Shown: positions 9,057 to 18,530 of the stretch, one piece after another
How positions within the stretch are numbered: the first letter of the stretch is position 1
Layout of the letters: each line of letters starts with the position of its first letter
Assembly (NCBI RefSeq): GCF_012958305.1
Contig: NZ_JABBYO010000002.1
Coordinates: 248,001-312,000 of the forward strand
Length of the DNA: 64,000 nucleotides
Direction: 5' to 3'
Source: Tautonia rosea
GTDB lineage: Bacteria > Planctomycetota > Planctomycetia > Isosphaerales > Isosphaeraceae
Position numbers and translations under genes: made by a program
The notes under the pieces: generated by a model
What the model was told of the DNA's origin: nothing
The model's database searches: none
Seen by the model: the letters and a program-made list of their open reading frames with translations, nothing else

Positions 9057-10268
9057 TCAAAGATAACTGAATAACTCTTTGAACGCACCACGTTTCTGCT
9101 GAAGCTTGCCCGAGGCATCATGTGCTTCGAACTCACCGAGCGGCAGAGGCGGAATGGTTCGGTTCATGAGCATTTCGATGTTGGTCAGCGGTTCGCCCTG
9201 GTCGGGGGTGACGAACAGGTAGGCGACACCGTTACGGCCCATCCGGCCAGTCCGGCCAATCCGGTGAACGTAGTTCTCCGGGTCGTCCGGAATATCGTAG
9301 TTGATGACGTGGCTGATGCCGTTGACGTCGATGCCTCGACCGACCACGTCGGTGGCAACCAAAACAGGAATGTCACCCGTCCGGAAAGCCTTCATCACCT
9401 TCTCTCGGGCGCTCTGGGGCAAATCGCCGTGAATCACGGCCACGCCCTTCACCACGCGCTTGATCCGATCAGCCAGTTTATCCGCACCACGCTTGGTGCG
9501 AGTGAAGACGAGGCATTGCTCGGGTCGCTCGCGACGAAGCAGATGCAGCAGGAGTTCGGTCTTTTTTTCCTGATCAACCGTCACATAGAACTGATTGACG
9601 GTTTCGGCGGAAGGCTCGTCCTTCGACAGAAGCAGTTCGACCGGTTTGTACATGTACTTGTCGGCCAGACGACGAATTTCCGTGTCCAGTGTGGCCGAGA
9701 GGAGCAACGTCTGGTGCGGGTCGGGAACCCGCCGGAGGATTTTCTCGATGTCGGGCCGAAACCCGATGTCGAGCATGCGGTCGGCTTCGTCCAGGACGAC
9801 GTGAACCACGTCACCCAGGTAAAGGGAACCGCGTCGAATGTGGTCGATGATACGACCGGGGGTGCCGACAACAATGTCGACGCCGCGCTGCAACACTCGC
9901 AACTGCTTCTCGATCGGCTGGCCGCCATAGACGGCACAGATGGCCGCATCGTGATTTACGGCGAGAGTTTGCATCTCGCTGACAATCTGCTGGGCCAGTT
10001 CCCGGGTCGGGGCGAGGATCAGAGCCTGAGGCCCTTTTCCGCGTTCTTCGAGCATTTCAATGAGAGGAATGCCGAAAGCCGCGGTTTTCCCGGTGCCGGT
10101 CTTGGCCTGGCCGATGACGTCATTTCCTTCAAGGGCTTCAGGAATGACAGCGGCCTGGATCGGGGAGGGAGTTGCGTAGCGGACACGTCGCAAAGCGTCG
10201 AGCATCTCGGGGCTCAGCCCCAGGTCAGAGAAGCCAAGGTCGGGCTCCTCAACAGCTCGCTGAATCAA
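9057..10268 (-). CDS. DEAD-box ATP-dependent RNA helicase
   Basis: Cytoplasmic RNA helicase of about 403 aa. The Q motif (TPSPIQ), Walker A (AKTGTGKT), PTRELAQQ, DEAD box (LDEADRM), SAT, and the helicase C-terminal motifs ATDVVGRGID and HRIGRTGR are all present. There is only a short tail after the core, unlike CsdA or SrmB with long RNA-binding extensions. A TTG start at 10268 is chosen because a perfect AGGAGG lies six bases upstream (10275-10280). Another TTG 12 codons upstream is possible. Which cellular RNAs it acts on (ribosome assembly or mRNA decay) cannot be told from sequence. Confidence 0.93.
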   Translation of the reverse strand: MIQRAVEEPDLGFSDLGLSPEMLDALRRVRYATPSPIQAAVIPEALEGNDVIGQAKTGTGKTAAFGIPLIEMLEERGKGPQALILAPTRELAQQIVSEMQTLAVNHDAAICAVYGGQPIEKQLRVLQRGVDIVVGTPGRIIDHIRRGSLYLGDVVHVVLDEADRMLDIGFRPDIEKILRRVPDPHQTLLLSATLDTEIRRLADKYMYKPVELLLSKDEPSAETVNQFYVTVDQEKKTELLLHLLRRERPEQCLVFTRTKRGADKLADRIKRVVKGVAVIHGDLPQSAREKVMKAFRTGDIPVLVATDVVGRGIDVNGISHVINYDIPDDPENYVHRIGRTGRMGRNGVAYLFVTPDQGEPLTNIEMLMNRTIPPLPLGEFEAHDASGKLQQKRGAFKELFSYL

Positions 10269-10578
10269 ACAAGACCTCCTCGTGGGAGTGGTCAGGATCA
10301 ACAAAATGAAGATGAGGCGAACAATGCCCCATCAATGGGACGGATCACATCGATTCTTCCAACCTATCCTGCCGATGACCGACGGTCAAGTCACTTCGAC
10401 CTTGTCTTGGTGACACGCTGTGTTCACGAGGGTCGGCCTCTTGCGAGGCAGCTATCGGCGGCGATAGGCTTTGCAGGTGGTACGATGGATTCTCGCGAGC
10501 GGTTCAGACCCGACGACGGCTTGTGCCGATACGCTCGTTCAATCACGTCTTTCCTCGAGCTTCTGGAGCGACCGCGCC

Positions 10579-10788
10579 ATGGCCGATCAACCAACCCCCG
10601 GCAGCGATATTCAACAGAAATATCGTCAGTTCCTCGATCTCTTGCCGCTGACGATCTCACTGGCCGGATTACCGCCGAGTGAGGGTCGTTTATTCAATGA
10701 GGAGCAAATTGAGGCGCGAGCGATCACAGTGCGCCATGCGTACCGGGTAGCCAAGTCAACCGTTCGGGACCTCTTGGGCGGGTCGTAA
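10579..10788 (+). CDS. Small protein of unknown function, 69 aa
   Basis: The ATG at 10579 is preceded by a GGAG motif and opens a 69-aa protein that is mostly helical by composition (KYRQFLDLLPLTISLAGL, then ARAITVRHAYRVAKSTVRDL). There is no signal peptide or membrane segment and no motif that I recognise. It is transcribed away from the DEAD-box helicase gene. The protein-like composition is the main evidence that it is real. Confidence 0.5.
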   Translation: MADQPTPGSDIQQKYRQFLDLLPLTISLAGLPPSEGRLFNEEQIEARAITVRHAYRVAKSTVRDLLGGS

Positions 10789-10993
10789 GAGGCATGAGCA
10801 GGGTTCCGCCTTGTTCCGGTCAGGAGGGCGGATTCCCCTGCCTCGGTACTGGCCCGTCGCCGGTGTGGAGCCGATATGAATCCCGTGGTGATCCTGATCA
10901 CGAGAGGAATCTCTTCAAGGTGCCTCTCCCGCGATCTGGGTCTCCCTGGTGGTTTCCGAGACCGACTTCCCACTCGTGAAAGGCCGACCTTTG

Positions 10994-11374
10994 ATGACGA
11001 TGCACCCCCCGGGGCACCGGCCCCGTCGACGGATGCGCGCCATGCTGCTCGGGCTGGGCCTCGATGACTCAGATTCTGACGCGCCCCGTCGCATCATCAA
11101 CGGCGAGCAATGCCTGATTGTCGGCGGCTCGGAACAGGCTCATGCCGAGACCCTTGAAATGGTGCTCCGGCTCGAAGCCGAGCTCGAGCGACGCGGGCAG
11201 GCCCTCGGCGACGTTTCCCCTCCCGACCTGGTCGACATCGCCTGGCGGATTGATTCACCCGAGTTGCACCTGCTCGCGCTTCGCTTGCATTTTGAGCTTC
11301 GTCGACGTGGGTTGAGCTTTCATGAAGCGACTCCCGAACAGTTGACGGAACTCTCTCTCGGGGATGGTTCCTGA
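10994..11374 (+). CDS. Hypothetical protein, 126 aa
   Basis: A basic Pro/Arg-rich N-terminus (MTMHPPGHRPRRR) is followed by two similar helical segments, LEMVLRLEAELERRGQAL and LHLLALRLHFELRRRGLSF, which look like a short internal duplication. I do not recognise a family. An upstream in-frame ATG at 10949 is possible, but the ATG at 10994 has a better upstream purine stretch. It is followed 48 bases later by a strong hairpin terminator. Confidence 0.5.
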   Translation: MTMHPPGHRPRRRMRAMLLGLGLDDSDSDAPRRIINGEQCLIVGGSEQAHAETLEMVLRLEAELERRGQALGDVSPPDLVDIAWRIDSPELHLLALRLHFELRRRGLSFHEATPEQLTELSLGDGS

Positions 11375-11421
11375 GCGGATCCCACCTGAGTTGCGTTTTG
11401 CAACGGGGGGAATCCCGTAAC

Positions 11422-11493
11422 AGGCCATTGCCGATCGCCATTCCGAGTCCGATTGGTGCGGACGGCGTGGCGATCGGTAATGGCCTTTCTTTC
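11422..11493. terminator. Intrinsic terminator between convergent genes
   Basis: Two 19-base arms (11422-11440 and 11468-11486) pair with a single G-U-type mismatch and are followed on the plus strand by a T-rich run (TTTCTTTCT). It sits between the plus-strand hypothetical gene and the convergent tatD gene and could serve both strands. Confidence 0.75.
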
Positions 11494-11583
11494 TGAAAGA
11501 AGGTCTCGACGGTGCGTGGGATCGATCATCGAGACCGAGGTCCTTCATCCATGCGAGTAGGTGGCGTTTGTGAAGGTTCGCCC

Positions 11584-12399
11584 TCAGATCGTTTCGGTGT
11601 CATCGAGACGGAACAGATGACGCGCATTTCGGGTCGTCTGGAGAGCCAGTGTTTCCGCCCCCATTCCTCGGAGTTCGGCGATTCGACTGCAGGTCAAGGC
11701 GACCCGAGCCGGCTCATTTGTCTTCCCTCGGAAGGGGTGGGGGCTCAGGTACGGGCTATCGGTCTCGACCAAGAGCCGATCAATGGGCATCCGAGCTGCA
11801 ACTTCGCGTAGCGGGTCGAGAGATTCGTTGCGGAACGTGACCATTCCGGCAAAGGAGAGGTGAAGTCCCAGCGCCAGGAATGCTTGAGCATCGTCCCAGT
11901 TGCCGGTGAACGAGTGCAGGATTCCCGAGACGGGACGACCAAGTCGCTCAAGCTGGGCAATAGTGTCGGCCTCGCACTGGCGGCAATGAATGATCACTGG
12001 CAGCTCATGCTCGAAGGCCAGGGCGAGGTGTCGGTCAAACAGGTCTTGCTGCAGCGAGAACGGGGTGCGATCCCAATAGCGGTCGAGTCCCGTCTCACCA
12101 ATGGCGACAACCTTCGGCGCATCGGTCAGTTCAACAATCCGCTCCCAGTCGCCCGGTTGAGCCTCGGACCCGTGGTTCGGTTGGATACCGATCGCAGCGA
12201 CGACTCCGCGGTGTGCCTGGGCCAGGGCCACCGTGTCTTGCGATGACTCCGCAGTCGTGCCAATGGCCACGACCTGAGTCACGCCTGCCTGTCGGGCCCG
12301 AGAAAGGACCCCGGGAAGGTCGCGGGCCATCCTTGAGTCGTCGAGGTGGGCGTGAGTATCGACCAATGGACCGATCGCGGTGATCGAAGTCTCAGCCAA
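11584..12399 (-). CDS. TatD-family metal-dependent hydrolase (DNase)
   Basis: Amidohydrolase-fold nuclease with the family's metal ligands visible: VDTHAHLDD near the N-terminus, IGETGLDRY with the conserved Glu, HCRQ, ILHSFTGN, and LLVETDSPYLSPHPFRGK with the conserved Asp. TatD proteins are 3'-5' exonucleases tied to DNA repair. An ATG at 12450 would overlap the upstream fur-like gene by 47 bases. The TTG at 12399, eight bases after an AGGAGA motif and directly after the fur-like stop codon, is preferred and gives 271 aa. Confidence 0.88.
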   Translation of the reverse strand: MAETSITAIGPLVDTHAHLDDSRMARDLPGVLSRARQAGVTQVVAIGTTAESSQDTVALAQAHRGVVAAIGIQPNHGSEAQPGDWERIVELTDAPKVVAIGETGLDRYWDRTPFSLQQDLFDRHLALAFEHELPVIIHCRQCEADTIAQLERLGRPVSGILHSFTGNWDDAQAFLALGLHLSFAGMVTFRNESLDPLREVAARMPIDRLLVETDSPYLSPHPFRGKTNEPARVALTCSRIAELRGMGAETLALQTTRNARHLFRLDDTETI

Positions 12400-12403
12400 G
12401 GCG

Positions 12404-12886
12404 TCAGTTCTCCTGAGGGTCGTCGATCCTGTGGGTCGAGCAGTCCTCAAAGTAGCCGACCACTTCCAGTCGATAGCCGGTCACCCGGAAGCCTTGCCGA
12501 CCGAGGCGGTCGGCAAGGCCCGGATCAAGCGACTCGATCAGGTCCGGCTCGTACGGGGTCGAGAGGTCCGCAACTGCTCCGGAGCGCAGACATCGCAGGT
12601 GATAATGACCATCCGCTCGCCCATCGTAGCGGGTTGAGCCCTCGCTCGAGGGTAACTTGATCACCAGGCCCGCGTCGGCCAGAGCTTCGAGCGCATTGTA
12701 AACGGTTGCAAGGCTCAGGTTCGGGATCGACTGTCGGACGGCTTCGAACACCTGCTCTGCTGTCGGATGGTCTTCGGAACGGAGGAGATAGGTGTAGATC
12801 TCCTCGCGCTGGCGTGTTGATCGGCGGCCAGCCGACTCCAGGCTGGACCGCATCCGGTGGAGGTCATCGTGATCCACTGCCATCAC
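12404..12886 (-). CDS. Fur/PerR-family transcriptional regulator
   Basis: 160 aa with a winged-helix N-terminal half (TRQREEIYTYLLRSEDHPTA, then SLATVYNALEAL, the recognition helix) and a metal-binding dimerisation half (YDGRADGHYHLRCLRSGAV). The usual structural-zinc CxxC after the His pair is reduced to CLRS, so the second Cys is missing. That leaves the exact metal sensed (iron, peroxide or zinc type) undecided. It is the first gene of a two-gene unit with tatD. ATG at 12883 is an equally good start. Confidence 0.88.
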   Translation of the reverse strand: MMAVDHDDLHRMRSSLESAGRRSTRQREEIYTYLLRSEDHPTAEQVFEAVRQSIPNLSLATVYNALEALADAGLVIKLPSSEGSTRYDGRADGHYHLRCLRSGAVADLSTPYEPDLIESLDPGLADRLGRQGFRVTGYRLEVVGYFEDCSTHRIDDPQEN

Positions 12887-13070
12887 TTCACCGGGAAGCC
12901 CGGCGTTAGGGTCGATGGACGCTCAAACCGCCGCCAGCGGGGACCATCGCCCGGCGCAAGCTCGTCGATCCTCATTGTGGGAATCAGAAGCGATTCAAGT
13001 CAACCGCCGACGGACTGAGCGAGCCTCAGTCCGTCGGGCAGTGAGTCCTTGATCGTTCGGAAATTCCAGG

Positions 13071-15893
13071 TCAGACCAGCGGATCGTCCATCAAGGAATC
13101 AAGGGCCGAGTCAATCAGACTGCCCCGCTGCGATCGGATTGATTCGATCGGAGAGGGGGAGGTTGATCCTCCCGAGTCAAACAGCAAGAGGCCATCATTC
13201 CGACGGGACGATTGAGCCGCCACAGCAACTCCGGACGTTTGCGTGGGAAGATTACCTGAGGCCTGAAGACGGAAGAACAACGGAGAGAGCACCGGCACGG
13301 CTTGACCCAACGGGTGATTGAACGTGATGGACTGCGTTGGACCATCGGTCCCGCTGCGGATCGTCCAGACACCGGTGGAACGATTAAACACCGTCAGGTC
13401 GGGAGTCCCATCGCCGGTATAGTCAGCGACGGCGGCAATCTCATTGGCAACCCCGAAGGTTCTTCCGATACCATTCGAAAAGCCGGGGCTAGGTGGTGAT
13501 GACTGCAAGATGAACCAGTCTGCGGATCCAGGATTCAAATCACTATTTGACCGAAATCCGACGATCTCGGCTCTCCCGTCGCCATTAAAATCTGCGGGAG
13601 AGGGTTGGTCAGCGTTGCCCGAGGCACCAAAGAGAATACCGAAGGCTCCCCGTCGTTCACTAAAGGTGAGGTCATTGCTTACGGACGGAAGAATAAACCA
13701 CTGGGCGGCGTTGGGCACCCCGTTCGAAACATCTTGCGGGGTCCTCACCGGGCGGAACGTGACAATGTCGGCCCGGCCGTCCCCATCGTAATCGTCCGGT
13801 GCCGGTAGGTCGGTGCCTCCCGGTGCACCAAAGACAACACTGAAGGCACTGTTACTTAGCGATGGTAAGATGAACCACTGGGCGGCACCCGGAACAAGGT
13901 CGCTGTTGGCGCGGAACGTGGCGATATCGGTCCTGCCGTCGCCGTCGAAATCCGCCGGGGCGGGTCGGTCGAGGCTGCCGGGACCACCGAAAGGAACCCT
14001 TCGCAGTTGGTCCGTCGTGGAGAGGCGAATGATCCATTCCGTCGCATTTGGAGACGGACTGTTGAAGAGCCGGGCAAAGGGATCGACCACCGCCACGTCC
14101 GTCTTCCCGTCCCCATCAAAGTCGCCCGCGATCGGAATCACGTTCGGGCTGACGTTGGGGATCGAGACGGTCGAGACACTCGGGTTATCGTTGTTCGACA
14201 GTCGGAGGTGGAACACCGCCGCTCCGGAAGCCGGGTTGTACCGATAGAGGGCAAGATCGGCCACACCGTCGCCATCGTAATCGCCGATGAGCCTGTTGGG
14301 ATCAGGAAGATCCTGATAGGTCAGTCTCGATATGAAGAGGTTTTGTGCATCTGTCGTCGGGGTCGCAAGGGTCTGATTTGCAACCTGGAATTGATTCCCG
14401 AAATACCATCCGGCGACGAGCAACGTGTCCACGTCCAGACTGGAGAAACCTGCAAAAACCGAGGATGAAGGACCGCCAAATTGGAACCCACGCTGATAGA
14501 CGCCATCTCCGTTAAAGACTGCGTAATAGCTGTTGGTTCCTGACGAAACCTGGCTTTGGGAAACGAAGACATCTCCCCCGATCGAGCTTAAATCGAGTGT
14601 GCCCTCGAAATTGCCGCCAACGATGACGTTTCCACCGGAATCAATGGCCAGTCCTCCCGCAGGAGCGGGGAAGACAGGTTGAGCATTGCCAATCGAATGA
14701 GCCCAATCCACCTGAGAAAGATCCGGGCTCCAACGTCCAACAACCGTATCGATCGAACCCTGACTCGACAGAACGATCGAGGAGTTCTCCAGAGTCAGGT
14801 TCGAATTGAAGTTGCCGGCAGCAAGAACGCCTTCAACAGACGTTCCCGTCTCGAGCAGGGCGACATTCGACATCAGCCCCGCCCCTGGGCCGGTCAGAGT
14901 CGTTACGTTCTGAAAAACGCCTGTACTGGAAAGTCGGAGGAGGAAGAGATCGCTCGTTCCCGACCCTACGCGTTCCACTCGTCCCGGGCCGGGATCAAAG
15001 TCAACCGTTCCACCGTACGATCCAACGAGATAGATGTCCGAATTTCCTGAAGCGATCGCAAGATTCTGGACACGTAATCGATTCGCGGCACTTCCTGTAT
15101 CCGATGCCAGGATTGAGACATCGATGAAATTGCCATTCGCATTTAACCTGGCGACGAACGAATCGTTACTGCCAGCAATATTCTCCTCATTCTGACCCGG
15201 ATCGAAGTCAGTTGTTCCTCCGATGAGGAGACCTGCAACAATGATTGTCCCTGAGGAGTTCACGCCCACCGCCTGAGGCAAGTTGTTGTTGGCGTTCCCA
15301 GCCAGATCGCGGAAGCGGGCGACGGACTGAAACTGCCCCTGGTCGGCGTCAACGCTCAGCAGAAATCCACCCGCGTCGAAGGGTGTTCCAGTTGGAGGGA
15401 CTGCTCCACTGAGGTCGACCCCCGAGGAGGCACTACCCACCGCCAGCACGTCACCATCAGGCGAGAGAGCCATGTTGGTAAAATTGAACGACTCTCCGTT
15501 GCCAACATGGATCTGATAAACCCAGTCCAAACTCCCATCGGCGGAATACCGTGCTAAAAAGCCATCCGCAGGCCCCGACGTGTTCGTGAGCGAATTCGGC
15601 GCTTGGCTGAGGAACGGATTGAAATTCACCGTGCCGTCAAACCTGCCGGCAAGATACAACCGTCCTTGATCATCGGCGAGCGTGGCTTGGATCGCGCCTC
15701 CAACCGAGAAAAAGGGATCCTGCGAGTTACCGGAGCCGACGAGTGCTTCAGCGAACTGGACGTTCGGAGCCCCTCCGTCAAGCAGTGTACGTCCTTCTAA
15801 ACATTCCAAGTTGATCCACTGTCTTATCCGTCTCCGGATCACTCGACTCATCAGCCCGTCCCTCAGGTTTACTCGAAACGACCTCTGTGCCAC
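13071..15893 (-). CDS. Secreted FG-GAP/VCBS repeat protein with LEPR-XLL-like N-terminal motif
   Basis: 940 aa. Near residue 30 it carries LECLEGRTLL, a variant of the LEPR-XLL motif found at the N-terminus of many large exported planctomycete proteins, preceded by an Arg-rich segment. The first half has repeated beta-propeller-like units on the theme 'DSGGNVIVGGNFEGTLDL'. The C-terminal third has at least six FG-GAP calcium-binding repeats, for example GDYDGDGVADLALYR, GDFDGDGKTDVAVVD, ADFDGDGRTDIATFR, DDYDGDGRADIVTFR, ADFNGDGRAEIVGFR and ADYTGDGTPDLTVF. A role at the cell surface in adhesion or matrix is inferred from the architecture. The in-frame Met15 is another possible start. Confidence 0.85.
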   Translation of the reverse strand: MAQRSFRVNLRDGLMSRVIRRRIRQWINLECLEGRTLLDGGAPNVQFAEALVGSGNSQDPFFSVGGAIQATLADDQGRLYLAGRFDGTVNFNPFLSQAPNSLTNTSGPADGFLARYSADGSLDWVYQIHVGNGESFNFTNMALSPDGDVLAVGSASSGVDLSGAVPPTGTPFDAGGFLLSVDADQGQFQSVARFRDLAGNANNNLPQAVGVNSSGTIIVAGLLIGGTTDFDPGQNEENIAGSNDSFVARLNANGNFIDVSILASDTGSAANRLRVQNLAIASGNSDIYLVGSYGGTVDFDPGPGRVERVGSGTSDLFLLRLSSTGVFQNVTTLTGPGAGLMSNVALLETGTSVEGVLAAGNFNSNLTLENSSIVLSSQGSIDTVVGRWSPDLSQVDWAHSIGNAQPVFPAPAGGLAIDSGGNVIVGGNFEGTLDLSSIGGDVFVSQSQVSSGTNSYYAVFNGDGVYQRGFQFGGPSSSVFAGFSSLDVDTLLVAGWYFGNQFQVANQTLATPTTDAQNLFISRLTYQDLPDPNRLIGDYDGDGVADLALYRYNPASGAAVFHLRLSNNDNPSVSTVSIPNVSPNVIPIAGDFDGDGKTDVAVVDPFARLFNSPSPNATEWIIRLSTTDQLRRVPFGGPGSLDRPAPADFDGDGRTDIATFRANSDLVPGAAQWFILPSLSNSAFSVVFGAPGGTDLPAPDDYDGDGRADIVTFRPVRTPQDVSNGVPNAAQWFILPSVSNDLTFSERRGAFGILFGASGNADQPSPADFNGDGRAEIVGFRSNSDLNPGSADWFILQSSPPSPGFSNGIGRTFGVANEIAAVADYTGDGTPDLTVFNRSTGVWTIRSGTDGPTQSITFNHPLGQAVPVLSPLFFRLQASGNLPTQTSGVAVAAQSSRRNDGLLLFDSGGSTSPSPIESIRSQRGSLIDSALDSLMDDPLV

Positions 15894-16274
15894 GGACGCT
15901 TGTTTCTGCAGTCATTCTCGACCTCCTTGCCGAATCGAAGACGGTCTATGCTATCCGATTGACCTGCCGTTTTTCCAATCGACGTTGATCAGACACCACA
16001 ACGCAACGACCATCGACGATGGTGTAAGGTAACCGATTTGGGGTAATTGGGCAAATTGGGTGGAAATTATTCAGCAGTTGGCTGGTTGGTGCGTTCTCGG
16101 GGTGGTGGTGGCGTGGTTTGACTCATGGCGTGTCGCAGTATGTGATCCGTTGATCTCGTGTCCGACATCGGAGAGACGGTGCAATCCGCTGGCGAATTGC
16201 CCCCTGGAGTCGACCTGGAATCACCTGGTTCTGGCGGGGATTGCTCAGGCCCTGAATGCGTGACGGACCGTCGC

Positions 16275-16304
16275 TTGACAGTGTCCTCAGATCGTCGGTA
16301 GAGT
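16275..16304 (+). promoter_or_regulatory. Candidate sigma-70 promoter for nusA
   Basis: A perfect -35 box TTGACA (16275-16280) is followed after 18 bases by TAGAGT (16299-16304), a four-of-six match to the -10 consensus. It lies in the 690-base gap between the divergent FG-GAP gene and nusA. No rimP-like gene, the usual first gene of nusA operons, is present in this gap, which otherwise holds no coding sequence I can support. Confidence 0.5.
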
Positions 16305-16586
16305 GATTGCTGGGCTGAGGTTCGGATTGTGAGCCTTGGTTCTGGGTCGGGGCGCATCTGGTTTCGGGTCGCACACACCTTCTCGAAGGTATTGTGGCGA
16401 CCGTCGGGTGGCGGATTGCCCGGCTCGGGGGCCGGAGCGGTCGAGGTCCTGCAACGCTGCTCCAGCGGCGTTCGGTCGCGAAAGATTGGGTTTGGGCTTT
16501 CGCGATAAAGCCCGGCCTGGTGTTTCGTACCGGAGGGTCGGGCTGCCCCTATGCAGGCTGCCCGCCACTCGCCTCGGAGGAGTTGG

Positions 16587-18317
16587 ATGAGCGTCGATCT
16601 GGTCCGGATTGTTGAGAGTATCCATCGGGAAAAAAACATCCCGAAAGAAGTCCTCTTTGATGGGCTTCAATCGGCACTCGCAACGGCCGCGCGGAAGCAT
16701 TATCCGGACGCTCAGGAGATTCAGGTCACGATTGACCCGGATACTGGTCGAATCGCGACGCTCAAGGATGGTGTCTCCGTCGAACCGCCCGACTTCGGTC
16801 GGATCGCCGCCCAGACGGCCAAACAGGTCATCATTCAGAAGATTCGCGAAGCCGAACGTGACACCTTGTTCGATGAGTTCGAGGTGCTCCGAGGCGAGAT
16901 GGTTACGGGGACCATTCAGCGGTTTGAAGGTGGAGCCGTCACGGTCAATCTCGGGAAGACGGATGGTTTGCTTCCCCGTAGTGAATCGATTCCGGGGGAG
17001 AGCCATCACCCCGGCGAGCGAGTCCGGGCCATTGTGCTCGATGTCCGTAAGGTCGGCCAGCGGGTGAAAATCATTCTCAGTCGGACTCATCCTGACTTCG
17101 TGAGACGGCTGTTCGAACTGGAAATTCCCGAGATCGCCGACCAGACAATCCAGATCCGGGCCCTTGCCCGAGAAGCTGGGTATCGGTCCAAGGTCGCAGT
17201 CAGCTCCCTCGACCAGAAAGTGGATGCGGTTGGCGCGTGTGTTGGTGTTCGCGGAACCCGCATCAAGAATATCGTTGACGAACTGGGTGGCGAGCGGATT
17301 GACATCGTCCGCTGGAATGAAGCGCTTCAGGTACTCATTCCCAACGCCTTACAGCCGGCGGAGATCGAGGAAGTCCTTCTCTGCAATCTTCTCGGCCGGG
17401 CGATCGTTCTAGTCCGGGATGATCAACTTTCGCTTGCCATCGGTCGTCGCGGTCAGAATGTTCGGCTCGCATCAAAGCTCGTTGGCTGGGACATTGAGAT
17501 CATGACCAGCGAGGAGCTGGACGAGCTGATCGACAAGGCCGTTGGCCTTTTCTCAGCCCTGGATGGTTGCGACACCGACCTCGCCAACCGACTCGTCGAG
17601 CAGGGCATCTTGAGTTACGATGACCTGTCGATCATGGAGATCGACCATCTGGTCAGCACGGTGGAAGGCTTCGACGAACCGCTGGCTCAAAGTCTTGTGT
17701 CACAGGCGGAGCACCTGGCCGAACTGGCCGAACAAGACGAGACGCCTCGCCGTAAAGGTGCCAGGTCACTGGCAAGTGCTGCCTCGGTCGAATCCCGTCA
17801 TGAGCCTCCGGCAGGCGATGAATCGACCGAACTGCCCGAGGAACCCTCCGCGGGGGGTGATCAAGAGCCTGTTGCTATCGGTCTCGATTCCGAAGATGCC
17901 GTAAGTGCTTCGTCCTCAACCGAATCTGCCGAGTCTCAGGAGTTACCCGAATCCCCGGCCCCCGAGTATGGTGACTCGGCTGACGAAACTGAAACCAGTG
18001 CGAGCTACGACTCGCATGATCTTGACCTGGCCGACGAGGCAGGACATCTCGAGCATCGCGGCCACGAAGTGACCCACCCACCGGTCGATGACGAGGAAGA
18101 CCCCGACGAAACCGACGTCCCACCGTTCGAGATTCGCATCGGTCACGTTGTCCCACCCCCGGCCGAGGCCGACGCTGAAACCGACTCCTCGACGACGGAA
18201 TCAGACGATCGCCCGGCCTCCCCGCATTCTGCCCCCGAACCCCCGACCGCCAATTCGGCCGATGGTTCGGGGTCGGACTCTCCGGAGCCCTCAGCTATGG
18301 ACCGCGAAGAACCATGA
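16587..18317 (+). CDS. nusA: Transcription termination/antitermination factor NusA
   Basis: About 576 aa. The order is N-terminal RNA-polymerase-binding domain, S1 domain (GEMVTGTIQRFEGGAVTVNL), two KH domains (the signatures GVRGTRIKNIVDELGGERID and AIGRRGQNVRLASKLVGWDI are clear), a short helix-hairpin-helix segment (LANRLVEQGILSYDDLS), then a Ser/Glu/Asp/Pro-rich acidic tail of about 170 residues not found in E. coli or Bacillus NusA. The ATG at 16587 has GGAGG seven bases upstream and begins the normal NusA N-terminus; an upstream in-frame ATG is less likely. NusA binds RNA polymerase and modulates pausing and termination. It is followed by infB and rbfA. Confidence 0.95.
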   Translation: MSVDLVRIVESIHREKNIPKEVLFDGLQSALATAARKHYPDAQEIQVTIDPDTGRIATLKDGVSVEPPDFGRIAAQTAKQVIIQKIREAERDTLFDEFEVLRGEMVTGTIQRFEGGAVTVNLGKTDGLLPRSESIPGESHHPGERVRAIVLDVRKVGQRVKIILSRTHPDFVRRLFELEIPEIADQTIQIRALAREAGYRSKVAVSSLDQKVDAVGACVGVRGTRIKNIVDELGGERIDIVRWNEALQVLIPNALQPAEIEEVLLCNLLGRAIVLVRDDQLSLAIGRRGQNVRLASKLVGWDIEIMTSEELDELIDKAVGLFSALDGCDTDLANRLVEQGILSYDDLSIMEIDHLVSTVEGFDEPLAQSLVSQAEHLAELAEQDETPRRKGARSLASAASVESRHEPPAGDESTELPEEPSAGGDQEPVAIGLDSEDAVSASSSTESAESQELPESPAPEYGDSADETETSASYDSHDLDLADEAGHLEHRGHEVTHPPVDDEEDPDETDVPPFEIRIGHVVPPPAEADAETDSSTTESDDRPASPHSAPEPPTANSADGSGSDSPEPSAMDREEP

Positions 18318-18455
18318 TCCCCGCGACGGTCCGGCCAAGACCGCCGCGAACCGGCCGAGTCGCCGCCCCTGCCGTTCCCTCCTCCTAATCCGCCTGTTCC
18401 GGGCTCTCCCGGCCAGCATGCGGCCCGGAGGTTTCGGAAAATTGGCCTGGCACGA

Positions 18456-18485
18456 CCGGTCGGTCGAAACCACAATACCGACCGG
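18456..18485 (+). other. Perfect inverted repeat in the nusA-infB gap
   Basis: Arms CCGGTCGGT (18456-18464) and ACCGACCGG (18477-18485) pair perfectly around a 12-base A-rich loop. There is no T-run after it, so it is not a classical terminator. It ends about 32 bases before the infB ribosome-binding site and could be an RNA-processing or translational control hairpin. Confidence 0.4.
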
Positions 18486-18530
18486 GACATCCCGATGGGC
18501 TCGGATGTCCCAAGCCAGGAGGAGGAGCCG

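Noticed and set aside
9120-10682. Plus-strand frame opposite the DEAD-box helicase
   Set aside because: Antisense to a complete helicase with all motifs.
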